A DNA stretch of 64,000 bases from Stieleria maiorica (GTDB lineage Bacteria; Planctomycetota; Planctomycetia; Pirellulales; Pirellulaceae), in contig NZ_CP036264.1 in the NCBI RefSeq assembly GCF_008035925.1, positions 5,268,402-5,332,401 of the forward strand. The letters are read 5' to 3'. A program made the translations under genes and the position numbers. Under the pieces are notes generated by a model, which worked only from the letters and a program-made list of their open reading frames with translations, was not told where the DNA came from and did not search any database. Position 1 is the first letter of the stretch. Every line of letters begins with the position of its first letter. This document shows positions 18,319-28,025 of this stretch, one piece after another.

Positions 18319-21300
18319 CTAGAACAGACCTGCGAAACCGTATCCGGTTAGCTCAGCCTCCCTGTCATGCTCCAGTGAGTCCGATCCAAATACAACATCA
18401 ACGGCATCGGCATAATCTAACTTAGACTCCGACGTCGGGATTTCCGGTCCCGTTGCTTCGTTCCGCGCTAGTTGGTTAATAATTCTCAACGCGTCCAACA
18501 CGGTGACCTTCAAGTCCCCCGAAACATCGTAACGGAGGTTCGATGTTGAAAGCGTTCGTTCCCCACTTGCCGCGTCCTTCGCAATGTGATTGATGATCTG
18601 CAACGCGTCCAGCGCAGTGACGGCACCGTCACCGTTCACGTCATAAGCGAGCCCTGAATCGATCGGAGCACTGGAGTTCCAGATGGGATCCGCAATTCCT
18701 TCTGCCTTGGAGTTGGCTGAAGCGAGAGCGAAAGTCCCGATCAGCGTGCCGCCGGTGTCTGATTTGCCATCGGCATAGGCGTAAATCATGTCATCGTCTT
18801 GATCGACCACCCACAAGGTTCCATCGCCCGGATCGGCGGGATTGAGTGTAACGCCTTTGGGTTTCGAGTTATCGCCCGCCAGTGCCCAACTGGCGACGAA
18901 GGTTCCGGTGGTCGTGTACTTGAAGACTGCCTTCTTCTTCTCGTCGACGACCCATAGGTGCGTACCGTCGGTCGTCAAGCCCGTCGGTTTGTCGATATTG
19001 GAATTCTCGAGTTTAAACTTCGTCGTTTCGTCACGCGTCCCACCCAGGAAGCCTGCACCTCCCGCATAGAAGAACACGTCTCTGTCTTCTTCGACGATCC
19101 AGATATTCGTTCCGTCAGTGGCAATCCCCTGGACTTTATCACTGGTGTTGTCCCCTTTCCACGATCCGGCAAGAGAACCGTCACTATTGTAGACATAGAC
19201 GTACTTGTCCTTGTCGATGACCCAGACCTTGTCACCGGCGGCGTTGGACGTCGCCCCGCGCGGATCACTGTTGTCATTGACAAGGTTGGTACTGCCGATC
19301 AGCAAACCGCCTTCGCTGTAGGCGAACGTTGCGTCGGCGTCATTGTCCACGACGAAGAATTTCAAGGTTTCGACATAGTGGTAGGCACCGTCTTCAACGG
19401 TCAAAGGTGTCTCGAGCGGGCCGTTGGTCGTTCCCAATGCCGTCACAGTACCGAGATTAAATTGCAAACCTGGGACGGTCGCTTCGGTGGACGCCGTTAG
19501 CACCCATGTTTCACCAGGATCCAGAACGTTGTCACCGTTGCCGTTGTCGACAATTTCGGTGATCGTCCCGAGCACTGAATCAAAGACGGACACATCGGTC
19601 AACCCTATCGCGTTGGGACCGGAACTGCTATTCGTGATTTCGTAATTGAACACCACTTCGTCTCCGACGATGACGCGTGGCCCGGAGGGGGAATCCGCCG
19701 GATCGCCTAATCCTGTCGCCCTGCTTTCTGTTCCGTCTTCTCCTTCATACGTGACCAGAATCACACTTCCGATCAGGTCGCCGAGTTGGATCACTTGAGA
19801 GCAAGATGTGTGGTACTCCAAAACTTGCAACGGCGACTGCCCCGATTGGAAGGCGGCCAAATCGTCGTAAATCTCAAAGACGGTATTCGAGCCAAAGTCA
19901 CCGCCAATGGTGAAGACCGCCCCCTCCGCGACGACGCCGGCAAACAGATCGCCGCCATCGACCAAGATGTAGGATTCACCATCATCATCTGGCGTTCCCG
20001 ACGCAGTTGCCTTGTCTCCCTGACTGGTCACTACTGTCGTTCCGGGAACGTACTCAAAGCTCAAATTGACCGGTTTGCCGTTGATGTCGCATTGATCTTC
20101 TCCCGACGGCGGCGTGGGGACAGAAACGTATTTTTCGAAGACCAACGGATTGACGATGTGATTACTCATGTCGGAATCCATCACCATCGTTCCCGAAGCA
20201 TCTTCGGCCCGCACTTTGGCAGTGTTCTTGTGCTGCCCTGTTTCGGCGACAATTTCCATCGCCTGGAAGTACCACTCCTCTCCCGGGTCCAGCAAGCCGT
20301 TCTCGTTGACGTCGCCGAAATTGAAACCGCCAGACGTCAGCACAGGGGCGGGTTCGAAATCATCGTCGCCGAGTCCAGGAATTTCGTTGTCGGTTTCGTT
20401 GTCGTCAAAGACACTATTGATCGTCAGTGGAACACCGCCGGGGTTGGTCACCACATAGGTCCACGTGACCTTGTCACCAAGTTGTGCGACGGGACCGGAG
20501 GGCTCATCGGCATCGAATCCGAGGTTGCCCGGATCAAACGGGGCGTCCGTGGTCAACATCACGCCGCCGAAATCGATCACCGGCGGATCAACGGTTGGAG
20601 GCAACACAGACGATCCACTTTCACCTTCGTAGCCGACTAACGTCGCGTTTCCGATCACGTCGCCAAGAACAATGGGTTGCGAGCAGGACGTGTGATAGTT
20701 GACAGTTTGCAGCAGACCCCCGTAGGCGCTGTCGAAGAAATGGATGTAGGTGTTGGAGCCGAAATCATCGATGTTTTCATTGGCTTCAAATTGTTCATTG
20801 AAGGCGACCATCCCGACAAAGTGTCGTCGCCCCTCACCAGCGAGAGCTTTTGACGCATCATTCTCATCGGTCACGATCACCCAAGACGCTCCATCACCGT
20901 CGACCATCCCGCTATCAAAAATGACACTCGCCTTGCCCGAATCCTGATCCGTATTGACGCTGATGCCAGGGATGTACTCGAACGTCAACCCGACGACTTT
21001 GCCATCAACATCACAAAGGTCCTCTCCCGTTGTTGCTGGATTGATAATGAAATGAGCCGGATCCATGTCCATCACCTGGCCGCCAGCGGAACTTGTTCCG
21101 GTGACCGTTGCTTTGTCAACGTGCTGCCCGACAGGTGTGGTGGCGGAGATTGAGGTCGTCGACGTGTACAACCACTGCTCACCAAAATCGAGTTTTCCGT
21201 CTCCGTCGGTGTCGCCGACATTTAACCCTCCCTCCAAAACGGGATCCGGAGCGAACTCGATGCCCTGCAAAGGTGCCAATACCAAATCGGTCACCAGGAT

Positions 21301-24300
21301 GTTCGACAACTCCGTATCGGCAATCGGATTGGTGACGACGTATGTGAAGACCACTGTGTCACCCACGGTTGCTTCCGGACCTGTGGCAGCATCGGCGTCA
21401 GCATCGTTGATTCCTGGCCCAAAGTTCGGAGCTTGCACATCGCCATCCGGTGTCCCATCATTGTATCCCACTAGAGTCGCGCTCAGCGGCTGGGCTCCGA
21501 GAATGATCGGCGCTGAACAGGAAGTGTGGTATTTGAATGACTGTAGAAGTGGGCCACCCTGCTCGTCGAAGAAAAAGAAGTAGGTGTTGGATCCGAACGC
21601 TCCCGCTGCGGTAAACAATTCCCCTTCAGTGACGTTTCCTTGGAAAAAGATGTCGCCAAAGTTAGTCGGGTCACCGTTTTTGGAAACAACCACATAGGAT
21701 GTTCCGTCGTCGTCAAGACTGTTGTTCACCAGCACACCTGCTTTACCATCGGGCTGGAGCGGGTTGAATGCTAGGCTGGGAATGTACTGGAAAGTCAATC
21801 CCACCGGCTTGCCGAGCACATCACACACGTCCCCTTGAATTGCCGGCGACTCGACGCGCACCAGTTTTTCGATATCGATGGGATTCACGTCGATACGGGT
21901 GAATTTTTCAATGCCCACCGCTGGAGCAACCTCGGTGTTGCCCCATTTCAGCAGGTCGCCCAGGACAACTTCGGTGCGCGTGTCACCGGCCGGCAGGTCG
22001 GCCGCGCCGGGTTCATAAACCAATTCCTCTCCACTTTGTACGACGAAGGTTCGCAGGTTCGGTGTCGTCGTCAGCGCGAATCCCGGTGGGATCGGGTCTT
22101 CGCTGATCGTGTAGGTCCCCGGCGTCAGACTGACCCAGTCGGCTTCGCCGCTGACCGTCACTCGCGTCTGCGTGCCACCCGGACCGTTCAGTACAAACGT
22201 CTTGCCGGGGTCATCCGGGAACGCATCATCGCCGCCGTTTTCAATGCCGTCACCGTTGATGTCCAGGAACCCATAAGCGTGGATCGATCCCTTGCGGAAC
22301 AGGCCCGCGTCGATCGTGCGGTTGAATTCACCAGAGCTGAGGATGACGCCCGGCGTCGTGCCGTTGACCGGATCGGTCACGTTGCTGTCGACCGTCGAAT
22401 CGCCGCCGACAAGCGGCGCGCTGAACATGTACGCATCGGGACCGACGTCATCCGGATTGACGAACATCACCGTGTATTCAACACCCGGCGTCAGTCCGGT
22501 GAATTCGTAGTACCCATTGGACTCATCACCGGGCGTCGTCGGATCGTCCGGTCCCGCACCGGTCGTGGTCGTTTGCAACACGTTGCCACCGGAATCCAAT
22601 AACTTCACGGTGACCCCATTGATCCCCGGTTCACCGGCGTCCTGGATTCCGTCGGCGTTGAGGTCTTCCCAGACGAAGTCACCCAAGGAAGCGAGTTCCG
22701 TGTTGCCCCATTTCAGCAGGTCGCCCAGGACAACTTCGGTGCGCGTGTCACCGGCCGGCAGATCGGCCGCGCCGGGTTCATAAACCAATTCCTCTCCACT
22801 TTGTACGACGAAGGTTCGCAGGTTCGGTGTCGTCGTCAGCGAGAATCCCGGTGGGATCGGGTCTTCGCTGATCGTGTAGGTCCCCGGCGTCAGACTGACC
22901 CAGTCGGCTTCGCCGCTGACCGTCACTCGCGTCTGTGTGCCACCCGGACCGTTCAGTACAAACGTCTTGCCGGGATCGTCCGGGAACGCATCATCGCCGC
23001 CGTTTTCAATGCCGTCACCGTTGATGTCCAGGAACCCGTAAGCGTGGATCGATCCCTTGCGGAACAGGCCCGCGTCGATCGTGCGGTTGAATTCACCAGA
23101 GCTGAGGATGACGCCCGGCGTCGTGCCGTTGACCGGATCGGTCACGTTGCTGTCGACCGTCGAATCGCCGCCGACAAGCGGCGCGCTGAACATGTACGCA
23201 TCGGGACCGACGTCATCCGGATTGACGAACATCACCGTGTATTCAACACCCGGCGTCAGTCCGGTGAATTCGTAGTACCCGTTGGACTCATCACCGGGCG
23301 TCGTCGGATCGTCCGGTCCCGCACCGGTCGTGGTCGTTTGCAACACGTTGCCACCGGAATCCAATAACTTCACGGTGACCCCATTGATCCCCGGTTCACC
23401 GGCGTCTTGAATCCCGTCGGCGTTAAGGTCTTCCCAGACGAAGTCACCCAGTGACGCCAATTCCACATCGCCGGACAAACCGATCACATAGGCTTCACTA
23501 CTGAAGTCCGCGCTGAAATCGCCGGTGTCCGTGCCTAACGCGACCGGAGTGTAACCTCCTGCAGAAAACGCTCCCGTCACACCGGCAGATGCCAATGTGA
23601 TTTGGTCCAGGATCGAAATCTGGTCGGCAGTAAGTGGAATGATTGTTGTATCAAGCGTTTGGTCGGTGAAGGCGGCCAAACCTTCCGCAGTGTTAACGAG
23701 TCCGGGAACCGCTTCCACATCGCGAACAAACTCCGAACCGTTGAATGGAGCGATGCCGGGATCAACTCCCGATGGTACGAACGACGTGTCTTCGAGAAAG
23801 ACGAACAGTCCGTTTCCGCTCGAACCGGGTAAACCCAACTCGCTCAGGTTCACTTCCGCGGCGGTCGCGGTGACCGGGCCGGCATGGGAAACCCCCAGCG
23901 GAACGCCATCAGCGATGTCGGCAGCTGGTCCCAAGTCCCACTTCGCGATGGCGTTTTCAAAATTCCAACTTGCCGGGTTTTCAATATCGTAGGAAACCGA
24001 ATTGCCGTTGGTCGAAGGAATCAGGTACAACGATCCGGCGGTATATTCAGCAGAAGTCGGACCGGTGACGTTGCCTTCTAGCGCAACCACAAAGTGGCCA
24101 GGGCTGAATGCAAGTTCATCAGGAAAATCGGCGGGGATGACTGCGCCGTTGATCAGCTGCGAGAGTGGAAGTGTGCCCACCGTTCGAACGGTGCTGCCGA
24201 CTTCGAAGGCATCGCCGTTCTCTTGGTTGGTCCAAGCTTGACCGGCGGTCATGCCAAATTCAGTGATTTGTTCGAGGGGAGGGTTAGGTCCAGGATTGTT

Positions 24301-24468
24301 GGTTCCAAATTGCCCTTCCATTTGGACCGTTGCGTTCGAGGTGAAGTAGTCACCGGCAAGCAACCGTCTCTGCTCAAGGGGCTCGAAGGCTGCCCGCAAA
24401 CGTCGTCCCAGTTTCTCGCGTCTGTTGGCCTTGGTCTTGCTTGAACGGTTTCGAGCGATTCCAAACAT
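18319..24468 (-). CDS. Second giant LEPR-XLL secreted protein with dockerin-like C-terminus
   Basis: About 2049 residues, extracellular. Order: basic leader with FEPLEQRRLLAGD (~24-36); the shared ~300-residue domain; two copies of a 255-residue unit that joins an SdrD-B-like domain (ASLGDFVWEDLNADGIQD) to a GFLDINGDGIENGG segment; then alternating DUF7467-like domains (three, each beginning CD(V/I)xGK and ending near YHTSCS) and DUF11/DUF7507-like modules; a ~250-residue region of repeated short strands with VWVIDKDKYVYVYNSDGSL-type motifs, probably a beta-propeller; and a dockerin-like pair (DVNGDGAVTALDA, DVSGDLKVTVLDA). The ATG at 24468 is chosen because GGAG lies 8 nt upstream; an in-frame start at 24507 has no such site. 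It is presumably a surface or matrix protein related to 10145-17716. Confidence 0.9.
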   Translation of the reverse strand: MFGIARNRSSKTKANRREKLGRRLRAAFEPLEQRRLLAGDYFTSNATVQMEGQFGTNNPGPNPPLEQITEFGMTAGQAWTNQENGDAFEVGSTVRTVGTLPLSQLINGAVIPADFPDELAFSPGHFVVALEGNVTGPTSAEYTAGSLYLIPSTNGNSVSYDIENPASWNFENAIAKWDLGPAADIADGVPLGVSHAGPVTATAAEVNLSELGLPGSSGNGLFVFLEDTSFVPSGVDPGIAPFNGSEFVRDVEAVPGLVNTAEGLAAFTDQTLDTTIIPLTADQISILDQITLASAGVTGAFSAGGYTPVALGTDTGDFSADFSSEAYVIGLSGDVELASLGDFVWEDLNADGIQDAGEPGINGVTVKLLDSGGNVLQTTTTGAGPDDPTTPGDESNGYYEFTGLTPGVEYTVMFVNPDDVGPDAYMFSAPLVGGDSTVDSNVTDPVNGTTPGVILSSGEFNRTIDAGLFRKGSIHAYGFLDINGDGIENGGDDAFPDDPGKTFVLNGPGGTQTRVTVSGEADWVSLTPGTYTISEDPIPPGFSLTTTPNLRTFVVQSGEELVYEPGAADLPAGDTRTEVVLGDLLKWGNTELASLGDFVWEDLNADGIQDAGEPGINGVTVKLLDSGGNVLQTTTTGAGPDDPTTPGDESNGYYEFTGLTPGVEYTVMFVNPDDVGPDAYMFSAPLVGGDSTVDSNVTDPVNGTTPGVILSSGEFNRTIDAGLFRKGSIHAYGFLDINGDGIENGGDDAFPDDPGKTFVLNGPGGTQTRVTVSGEADWVSLTPGTYTISEDPIPPGFALTTTPNLRTFVVQSGEELVYEPGAADLPAGDTRTEVVLGDLLKWGNTEVAPAVGIEKFTRIDVNPIDIEKLVRVESPAIQGDVCDVLGKPVGLTFQYIPSLAFNPLQPDGKAGVLVNNSLDDDGTSYVVVSKNGDPTNFGDIFFQGNVTEGELFTAAGAFGSNTYFFFFDEQGGPLLQSFKYHTSCSAPIILGAQPLSATLVGYNDGTPDGDVQAPNFGPGINDADADAATGPEATVGDTVVFTYVVTNPIADTELSNILVTDLVLAPLQGIEFAPDPVLEGGLNVGDTDGDGKLDFGEQWLYTSTTSISATTPVGQHVDKATVTGTSSAGGQVMDMDPAHFIINPATTGEDLCDVDGKVVGLTFEYIPGISVNTDQDSGKASVIFDSGMVDGDGASWVIVTDENDASKALAGEGRRHFVGMVAFNEQFEANENIDDFGSNTYIHFFDSAYGGLLQTVNYHTSCSQPIVLGDVIGNATLVGYEGESGSSVLPPTVDPPVIDFGGVMLTTDAPFDPGNLGFDADEPSGPVAQLGDKVTWTYVVTNPGGVPLTINSVFDDNETDNEIPGLGDDDFEPAPVLTSGGFNFGDVNENGLLDPGEEWYFQAMEIVAETGQHKNTAKVRAEDASGTMVMDSDMSNHIVNPLVFEKYVSVPTPPSGEDQCDINGKPVNLSFEYVPGTTVVTSQGDKATASGTPDDDGESYILVDGGDLFAGVVAEGAVFTIGGDFGSNTVFEIYDDLAAFQSGQSPLQVLEYHTSCSQVIQLGDLIGSVILVTYEGEDGTESRATGLGDPADSPSGPRVIVGDEVVFNYEITNSSSGPNAIGLTDVSVFDSVLGTITEIVDNGNGDNVLDPGETWVLTASTEATVPGLQFNLGTVTALGTTNGPLETPLTVEDGAYHYVETLKFFVVDNDADATFAYSEGGLLIGSTNLVNDNSDPRGATSNAAGDKVWVIDKDKYVYVYNSDGSLAGSWKGDNTSDKVQGIATDGTNIWIVEEDRDVFFYAGGAGFLGGTRDETTKFKLENSNIDKPTGLTTDGTHLWVVDEKKKAVFKYTTTGTFVASWALAGDNSKPKGVTLNPADPGDGTLWVVDQDDDMIYAYADGKSDTGGTLIGTFALASANSKAEGIADPIWNSSAPIDSGLAYDVNGDGAVTALDALQIINHIAKDAASGERTLSTSNLRYDVSGDLKVTVLDALRIINQLARNEATGPEIPTSESKLDYADAVDVVFGSDSLEHDREAELTGYGFAGLF
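21935..23464 (-). repeat. Two tandem 765-bp units inside the second giant gene
   Basis: GTGTTGCCCCATTTCAGCAGG begins at 21935 and again at 22700, an exact 765-nt period (255 residues). The two units are almost identical at the DNA level, so the duplication is recent. Each contains an SdrD-B-like domain followed by a domain ending in DLLKWGNTE. Confidence 0.9.
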
Positions 24469-25070
24469 TACACCAGCTCCCGTAAATTGAGTTTGCCGAT
24501 CCGCCACAAAGAAAGGTGCTGTAATTCCGGCACATCTTGCTCAAACTGCCCAACGCTTCACAAAAGCTGCCGTATTGTTCGCGATCATATTGGGGGGGCG
24601 ACCCCCCCGTCAAACAAAATCATTGCTGCACGAAGGAAAAAATTCATCTGAATTTAATGGACTTCGTGGAACAAGCTGCTATGCGGGAGACGCAAGCCGG
24701 TTCGACCGGGGAAACTTCGTATTGGCCGTTACGCCGTAGCCAATGCCGACCGAATCAATGGCGGATGGCGGAAGAGCTCCGCATGATCAAGAAACCGCGT
24801 TAAAGGCGTTATTGGAAAGCAACCACTCGCGTGAGGGCAGCGAGCGCCACCTGACGTGTCGTACGTCGAACATCGTCGGTGACCGTGTTTGCCACCAAAC
24901 GAGCGATGTCAATGCTCATTGGGGATTCGCGTAAATCGGAAAGGTTGGCTTAATCCATGTGGCCTTGACGAATCCTTTGATGTCGATGTCGTCCCGACCC
25001 GAACTAGATCACGAGTGGCGCAGGAACTGATGCTCAATCTACGTTTTTTCACTGATTGGATTTTCCGACC
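24469..25070. other. Intergenic region with G7/C7 hairpin, 602 nt
   Basis: No gene is supported. Divergent promoters for the giant gene (left) and the peptidase-like gene (right) must lie here. A striking palindrome of seven G, CGA and seven C occupies 24592-24608, about 125 nt upstream of the giant gene's start; it could be a regulatory hairpin. Confidence 0.45.
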
Positions 25071-26177
25071 ATGGACGCTCACACAACCAATCCATATTTT
25101 TCAGCATCCTACTGGGAAGCGAGAGATCGGTTTAGGAAGTCGGCGGAGTCGTTGGGCGCCACACTTTTGTCTTATCCGATTCATGCTGACGGGACGGATG
25201 ATCTAACGATCGACGTCGCAACCATCGCCCCCTCCCAAAGCCGCGCGATTTTACTCTCATCCGCCTTGCACGGGGCCGAAGGTTTTTTTGGGTCGGCCGT
25301 ACAACTCGCGATCCTAGAACGTATCGCCAACAGCCCACACCGGCCGCGCGTCGGATACGTTTTGATTCATGCGGTAAACCCTTACGGCTTCGCCCGAGGT
25401 CGTCGATTCGACCAGCAAAACATTGATCTGAATCGCAATTTTCACAATGCTGCTTCCGACTACACGGGCGCCCCAGCGGGATACCGATCCATGAATCATT
25501 TTCTCAATCCGCAGTCACCGCCCTCGCGCATGGAACCGTACAAGCTGAAGGTGCTGTGGAACATTCTTCGCAGAGGGGTCCCGTCGTTTAAGGAATCAGT
25601 TGCGGGGGGACAATACGATTACCCCGAGGGGATATTCTTTGGCGGACACGGGCCTTCACAATCCTTTGAATGCATTCGCGATCACTGCGAAAGCTGGCTT
25701 CGTCCCTTTCGAGAAATCATCCACATCGATTTCCATAGCGGACTTGGCAAATTCGGGCGGTACAAACTACTGCTTGCCGAAGGGCTTCACTCAGACGCCT
25801 ACCCGTGGTACCGCGACACCTTTGGGTTGGAATCGGTGGAACCGCTCTCCACCGCCAACGGAACTGCATACCGGGTTTCTGGAATGTTTGGAGATTGGAT
25901 GATGAAACGATTTAGCGACCGCACCTTCCGATTCGTCGCGGCAGAATTTGGGACGTACAGCATCGTTCGCGTGCTCGGTGCGATTCGCGCAGAAAATCGC
26001 GCGCACCATTACGCGCACGAGGATTCCGACATCTACCGGATGGCGAAAAAGGAGCTTGCCGAATGCTTCTGCCCGAGTGACCTGCGCTGGCGCGACGGCG
26101 TCGTCTCCTCAGGTTTGAAGATCGTCGGTCAAGCGGAACAGGCTTTGGCGAGCGACTCGTTGGGAACTTCTCCGTAG
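25071..26177 (+). CDS. DUF2817 family, M14 carboxypeptidase-like protein
   Basis: A 368-residue protein whose core matches the DUF2817 family, a relative of M14 zinc carboxypeptidases. The HGAEGFFGS motif (about residue 70) supplies the H..E zinc ligands. NPYGFARGRRFDQQNIDLNRNF covers the substrate-binding NxxR-like region, and IHIDFHSGLGKFG provides the third His. No signal peptide is seen, so it is probably cytoplasmic. ATG 25071 is preferred over an in-frame TTG five codons upstream. The substrate is unknown; a role in trimming peptides or amides would be inference. Confidence 0.82.
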   Translation: MDAHTTNPYFSASYWEARDRFRKSAESLGATLLSYPIHADGTDDLTIDVATIAPSQSRAILLSSALHGAEGFFGSAVQLAILERIANSPHRPRVGYVLIHAVNPYGFARGRRFDQQNIDLNRNFHNAASDYTGAPAGYRSMNHFLNPQSPPSRMEPYKLKVLWNILRRGVPSFKESVAGGQYDYPEGIFFGGHGPSQSFECIRDHCESWLRPFREIIHIDFHSGLGKFGRYKLLLAEGLHSDAYPWYRDTFGLESVEPLSTANGTAYRVSGMFGDWMMKRFSDRTFRFVAAEFGTYSIVRVLGAIRAENRAHHYAHEDSDIYRMAKKELAECFCPSDLRWRDGVVSSGLKIVGQAEQALASDSLGTSP

Positions 26178-26367
26178 TCCATTGGCCAAGAAAGCGATCC
26201 GGGCTGCAGCTCGCCAACAACTTGTGTTCTGAACGGATGTTTGATCGTCGCGTCTTCTTCCCTCCAGCCTGGTCTACGGCCATCCCGCGAAAAAATCTGC
26301 AGTGGTGGATGCGGTTTCGAGGCCCGACTTGCCGGCGGTACCTCGTGAATATTTCCCCTAAAAACTC

Positions 26368-26396
26368 TTGATTTTCGAAAAATCGGGCATTAGACT
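26368..26396 (+). promoter_or_regulatory. Candidate sigma-70-like promoter, possibly leaderless
   Basis: TTGATT (26368-26373) and TAGACT (26391-26396) are separated by 17 nt, with the ATG of the next gene only 8 nt after the -10 box. A palindromic TTTTCGAAAA lies in the spacer and could be an operator. If real, the transcript for the small secreted protein and the PEP-CTERM gene would be nearly leaderless. Confidence 0.3.
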
Positions 26397-26403
26397 GCGA
26401 TTT

Positions 26404-26793
26404 ATGCGTTTACTACTCGCCATTGCCGGTTTGACATTACTCCTGGGCGAAAGCTCGTTCGGGGGACTCGTCTACCTGCCGCTTCAGAGCAGTGAGCCAG
26501 ACATTGTCGACGCCATTTCTGTTGCAATGGACGCTTCTGAGGAGGGTTCGGAGCACGTCAGAGTTGCTCCGGCGAGCGATGATAGCACGCTAGCTGGGAG
26601 CGTCGATGGGCTCGCCGGCTCGGGAAGCTCTGCTTCCGCAGTCATCGAGACGTCCGTCTCAAGATTCGCGCCTCTCCTGACCGGTCGACTTGCCGTTGAA
26701 AATGCACTTCTCCCGCCTCCCCCTGATCTTGATGGTTTGATCAAGCCGCCACAGCACCAAGTCGTTTCGGACTTTTGTGTTTTGTGTAGCTAG
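26404..26793 (+). CDS. Small secreted hypothetical protein
   Basis: About 129 residues. A clear signal-peptide-like start (MRLLLAIAGLTLLLGESSFG) is followed by an acidic, Ser/Ala-rich low-complexity region and a C-terminus ending in two cysteines (FCVLCS). I recognise no family. Its stop is 24 nt before the ATG of the PEP-CTERM gene, so the two are probably co-transcribed. An in-frame TTG start at 26368 is possible, but the ATG places the hydrophobic segment at the N-terminus. Confidence 0.55.
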   Translation: MRLLLAIAGLTLLLGESSFGGLVYLPLQSSEPDIVDAISVAMDASEEGSEHVRVAPASDDSTLAGSVDGLAGSGSSASAVIETSVSRFAPLLTGRLAVENALLPPPPDLDGLIKPPQHQVVSDFCVLCS

Positions 26794-26817
26794 TTAACAT
26801 CTTGATTAGGTTTAAAA

Positions 26818-27873
26818 ATGAAAATCTCACGTTTTGTCGCATTTGCGGTATGCGCCGCAATGGCGATGTGCTGTAACAGCCTCCAGGCTGCTTACATCAC
26901 CAGCAACGGTACGGTCCAAATGGAAGGTCCCTTCGGAGCAGGTGGAAATACCGGCGGAAACCCTCCGCTTGACCACATCACCGAGTTTGGTACAGCTGCT
27001 GGTCAGTTGTGGACCAATCAAATCGGGGGTGCTGCGTTCGCTCCGGGCAGCACCGTCCGCACGGTGGGATCGCTTCCGTTGAGCCAGTTGATCAATGGTA
27101 GCGTTATTCCGGTTGACTTCCCCGATGGCTTGGTGTTCAGCGACGCTCACTTCATCTTTGCGATCGAGGGAACAATTCTGCCAGGCGGTGCATTTGCGTC
27201 GTTCTCGACCGGATCTCTGTTCCTGGTTCCGTCGCGTAACGGGCAACCTGTTGGCGTCACGTTTGACCAAGCAGATCCGCTGACTTACAACTTCGACGAT
27301 GTCGTTGCGAAGTGGGACCTTGCCCCCACAATGGGAATTATCGACGGAAACACGGTCGGCATCTCGGTTGCCGGCCCGGTTTCAGCGACCGCGGGTGAGG
27401 TGAACGTCAGCGGTCTGACAGGCCCCGGTAACTCGGGTGCTGGCGTCTTCGTCTTCCTCGAAGACGAAGCCTTCGTTCCCACCGGTGTCGATCCGGGGAT
27501 CGCACCGTTCGATGGCCCGGATTTTGTCCGCAATGTCGAGGCAATCGTCGGGCAACCGAATGCAGCCGAAGGTATTGCCGCATTCACTGACCAGACGCAA
27601 GACACCACCGTTACCCCGCTCACCCCTGCTCAAATTGCAGTGTTGAACACGATCGGAGCTGCGGCTGGTTTCTCAGGTTTGTGGGACGGCTCCGGTGAAG
27701 GGGATACCTACTCGCCGGTCGGATTTGGCCAGCCGGGTCAGACGGGTGACTTCAGCGCCGACTTGAGCAGCGAGAACTACGTGATCGCCGCTCCGGTTCC
27801 AGAACCGACCTCCATGGCAATCTTCGCAGTCGGATTCGCTGTCGCTTGCGGTCGCCGCAGAAAGCGAAGTTAG
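26818..27873 (+). CDS. PEP-CTERM protein with the shared surface-protein domain
   Basis: A 351-residue exported protein. A signal peptide (residues 1-24, ending LQAA) precedes a ~300-residue domain that starts YITSNGTVQMEG. This domain parallels the N-terminal domain of both giant proteins almost end to end, including WTNQ, PLSQLING, IPVDFPD, FVFLED and VPTGVDPGIAPF. The C-terminus is a PEP-CTERM sorting signal: VPEPTS, a hydrophobic helix (MAIFAVGFAVACG) and a basic end RRRKRS. Such signals are cut by exosortases, so the product is likely sorted to the surface or matrix. No exosortase gene is visible in the window. A strong terminator follows. Confidence 0.9.
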   Translation: MKISRFVAFAVCAAMAMCCNSLQAAYITSNGTVQMEGPFGAGGNTGGNPPLDHITEFGTAAGQLWTNQIGGAAFAPGSTVRTVGSLPLSQLINGSVIPVDFPDGLVFSDAHFIFAIEGTILPGGAFASFSTGSLFLVPSRNGQPVGVTFDQADPLTYNFDDVVAKWDLAPTMGIIDGNTVGISVAGPVSATAGEVNVSGLTGPGNSGAGVFVFLEDEAFVPTGVDPGIAPFDGPDFVRNVEAIVGQPNAAEGIAAFTDQTQDTTVTPLTPAQIAVLNTIGAAAGFSGLWDGSGEGDTYSPVGFGQPGQTGDFSADLSSENYVIAAPVPEPTSMAIFAVGFAVACGRRRKRS

Positions 27874-27922
27874 AAGCAGACTGCCGGGCGTTGTAAGATT
27901 CAACGCTGAATGAAGTAACCTG

Positions 27923-27959
27923 AAAGCTGGGTGGCTGCACGAGCCGCCCAGCTTTTTTT
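27923..27959 (+). terminator. Rho-independent terminator
   Basis: AAGCTGGGTGGCT and AGCCGCCCAGCTT form a 13-bp stem with one G-T-type mismatch around a five-base loop, followed by seven T. It lies 50 nt after the PEP-CTERM stop and 67 nt before the end of the convergent nitroreductase gene. Confidence 0.9.
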
Positions 27960-28025
27960 GTTTTTGCGGTCGGCTAAAAGCCCACTTTATGAAACACATC
28001 TCGTTTCAGCCTGCCGCCGTCACGC

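Noticed and set aside
21835..23367. Paired + strand open frames opposite the second giant gene
   Set aside because: They are antisense shadows of the 765-bp duplication; the encoded Arg-rich repeats have no family match by eye.
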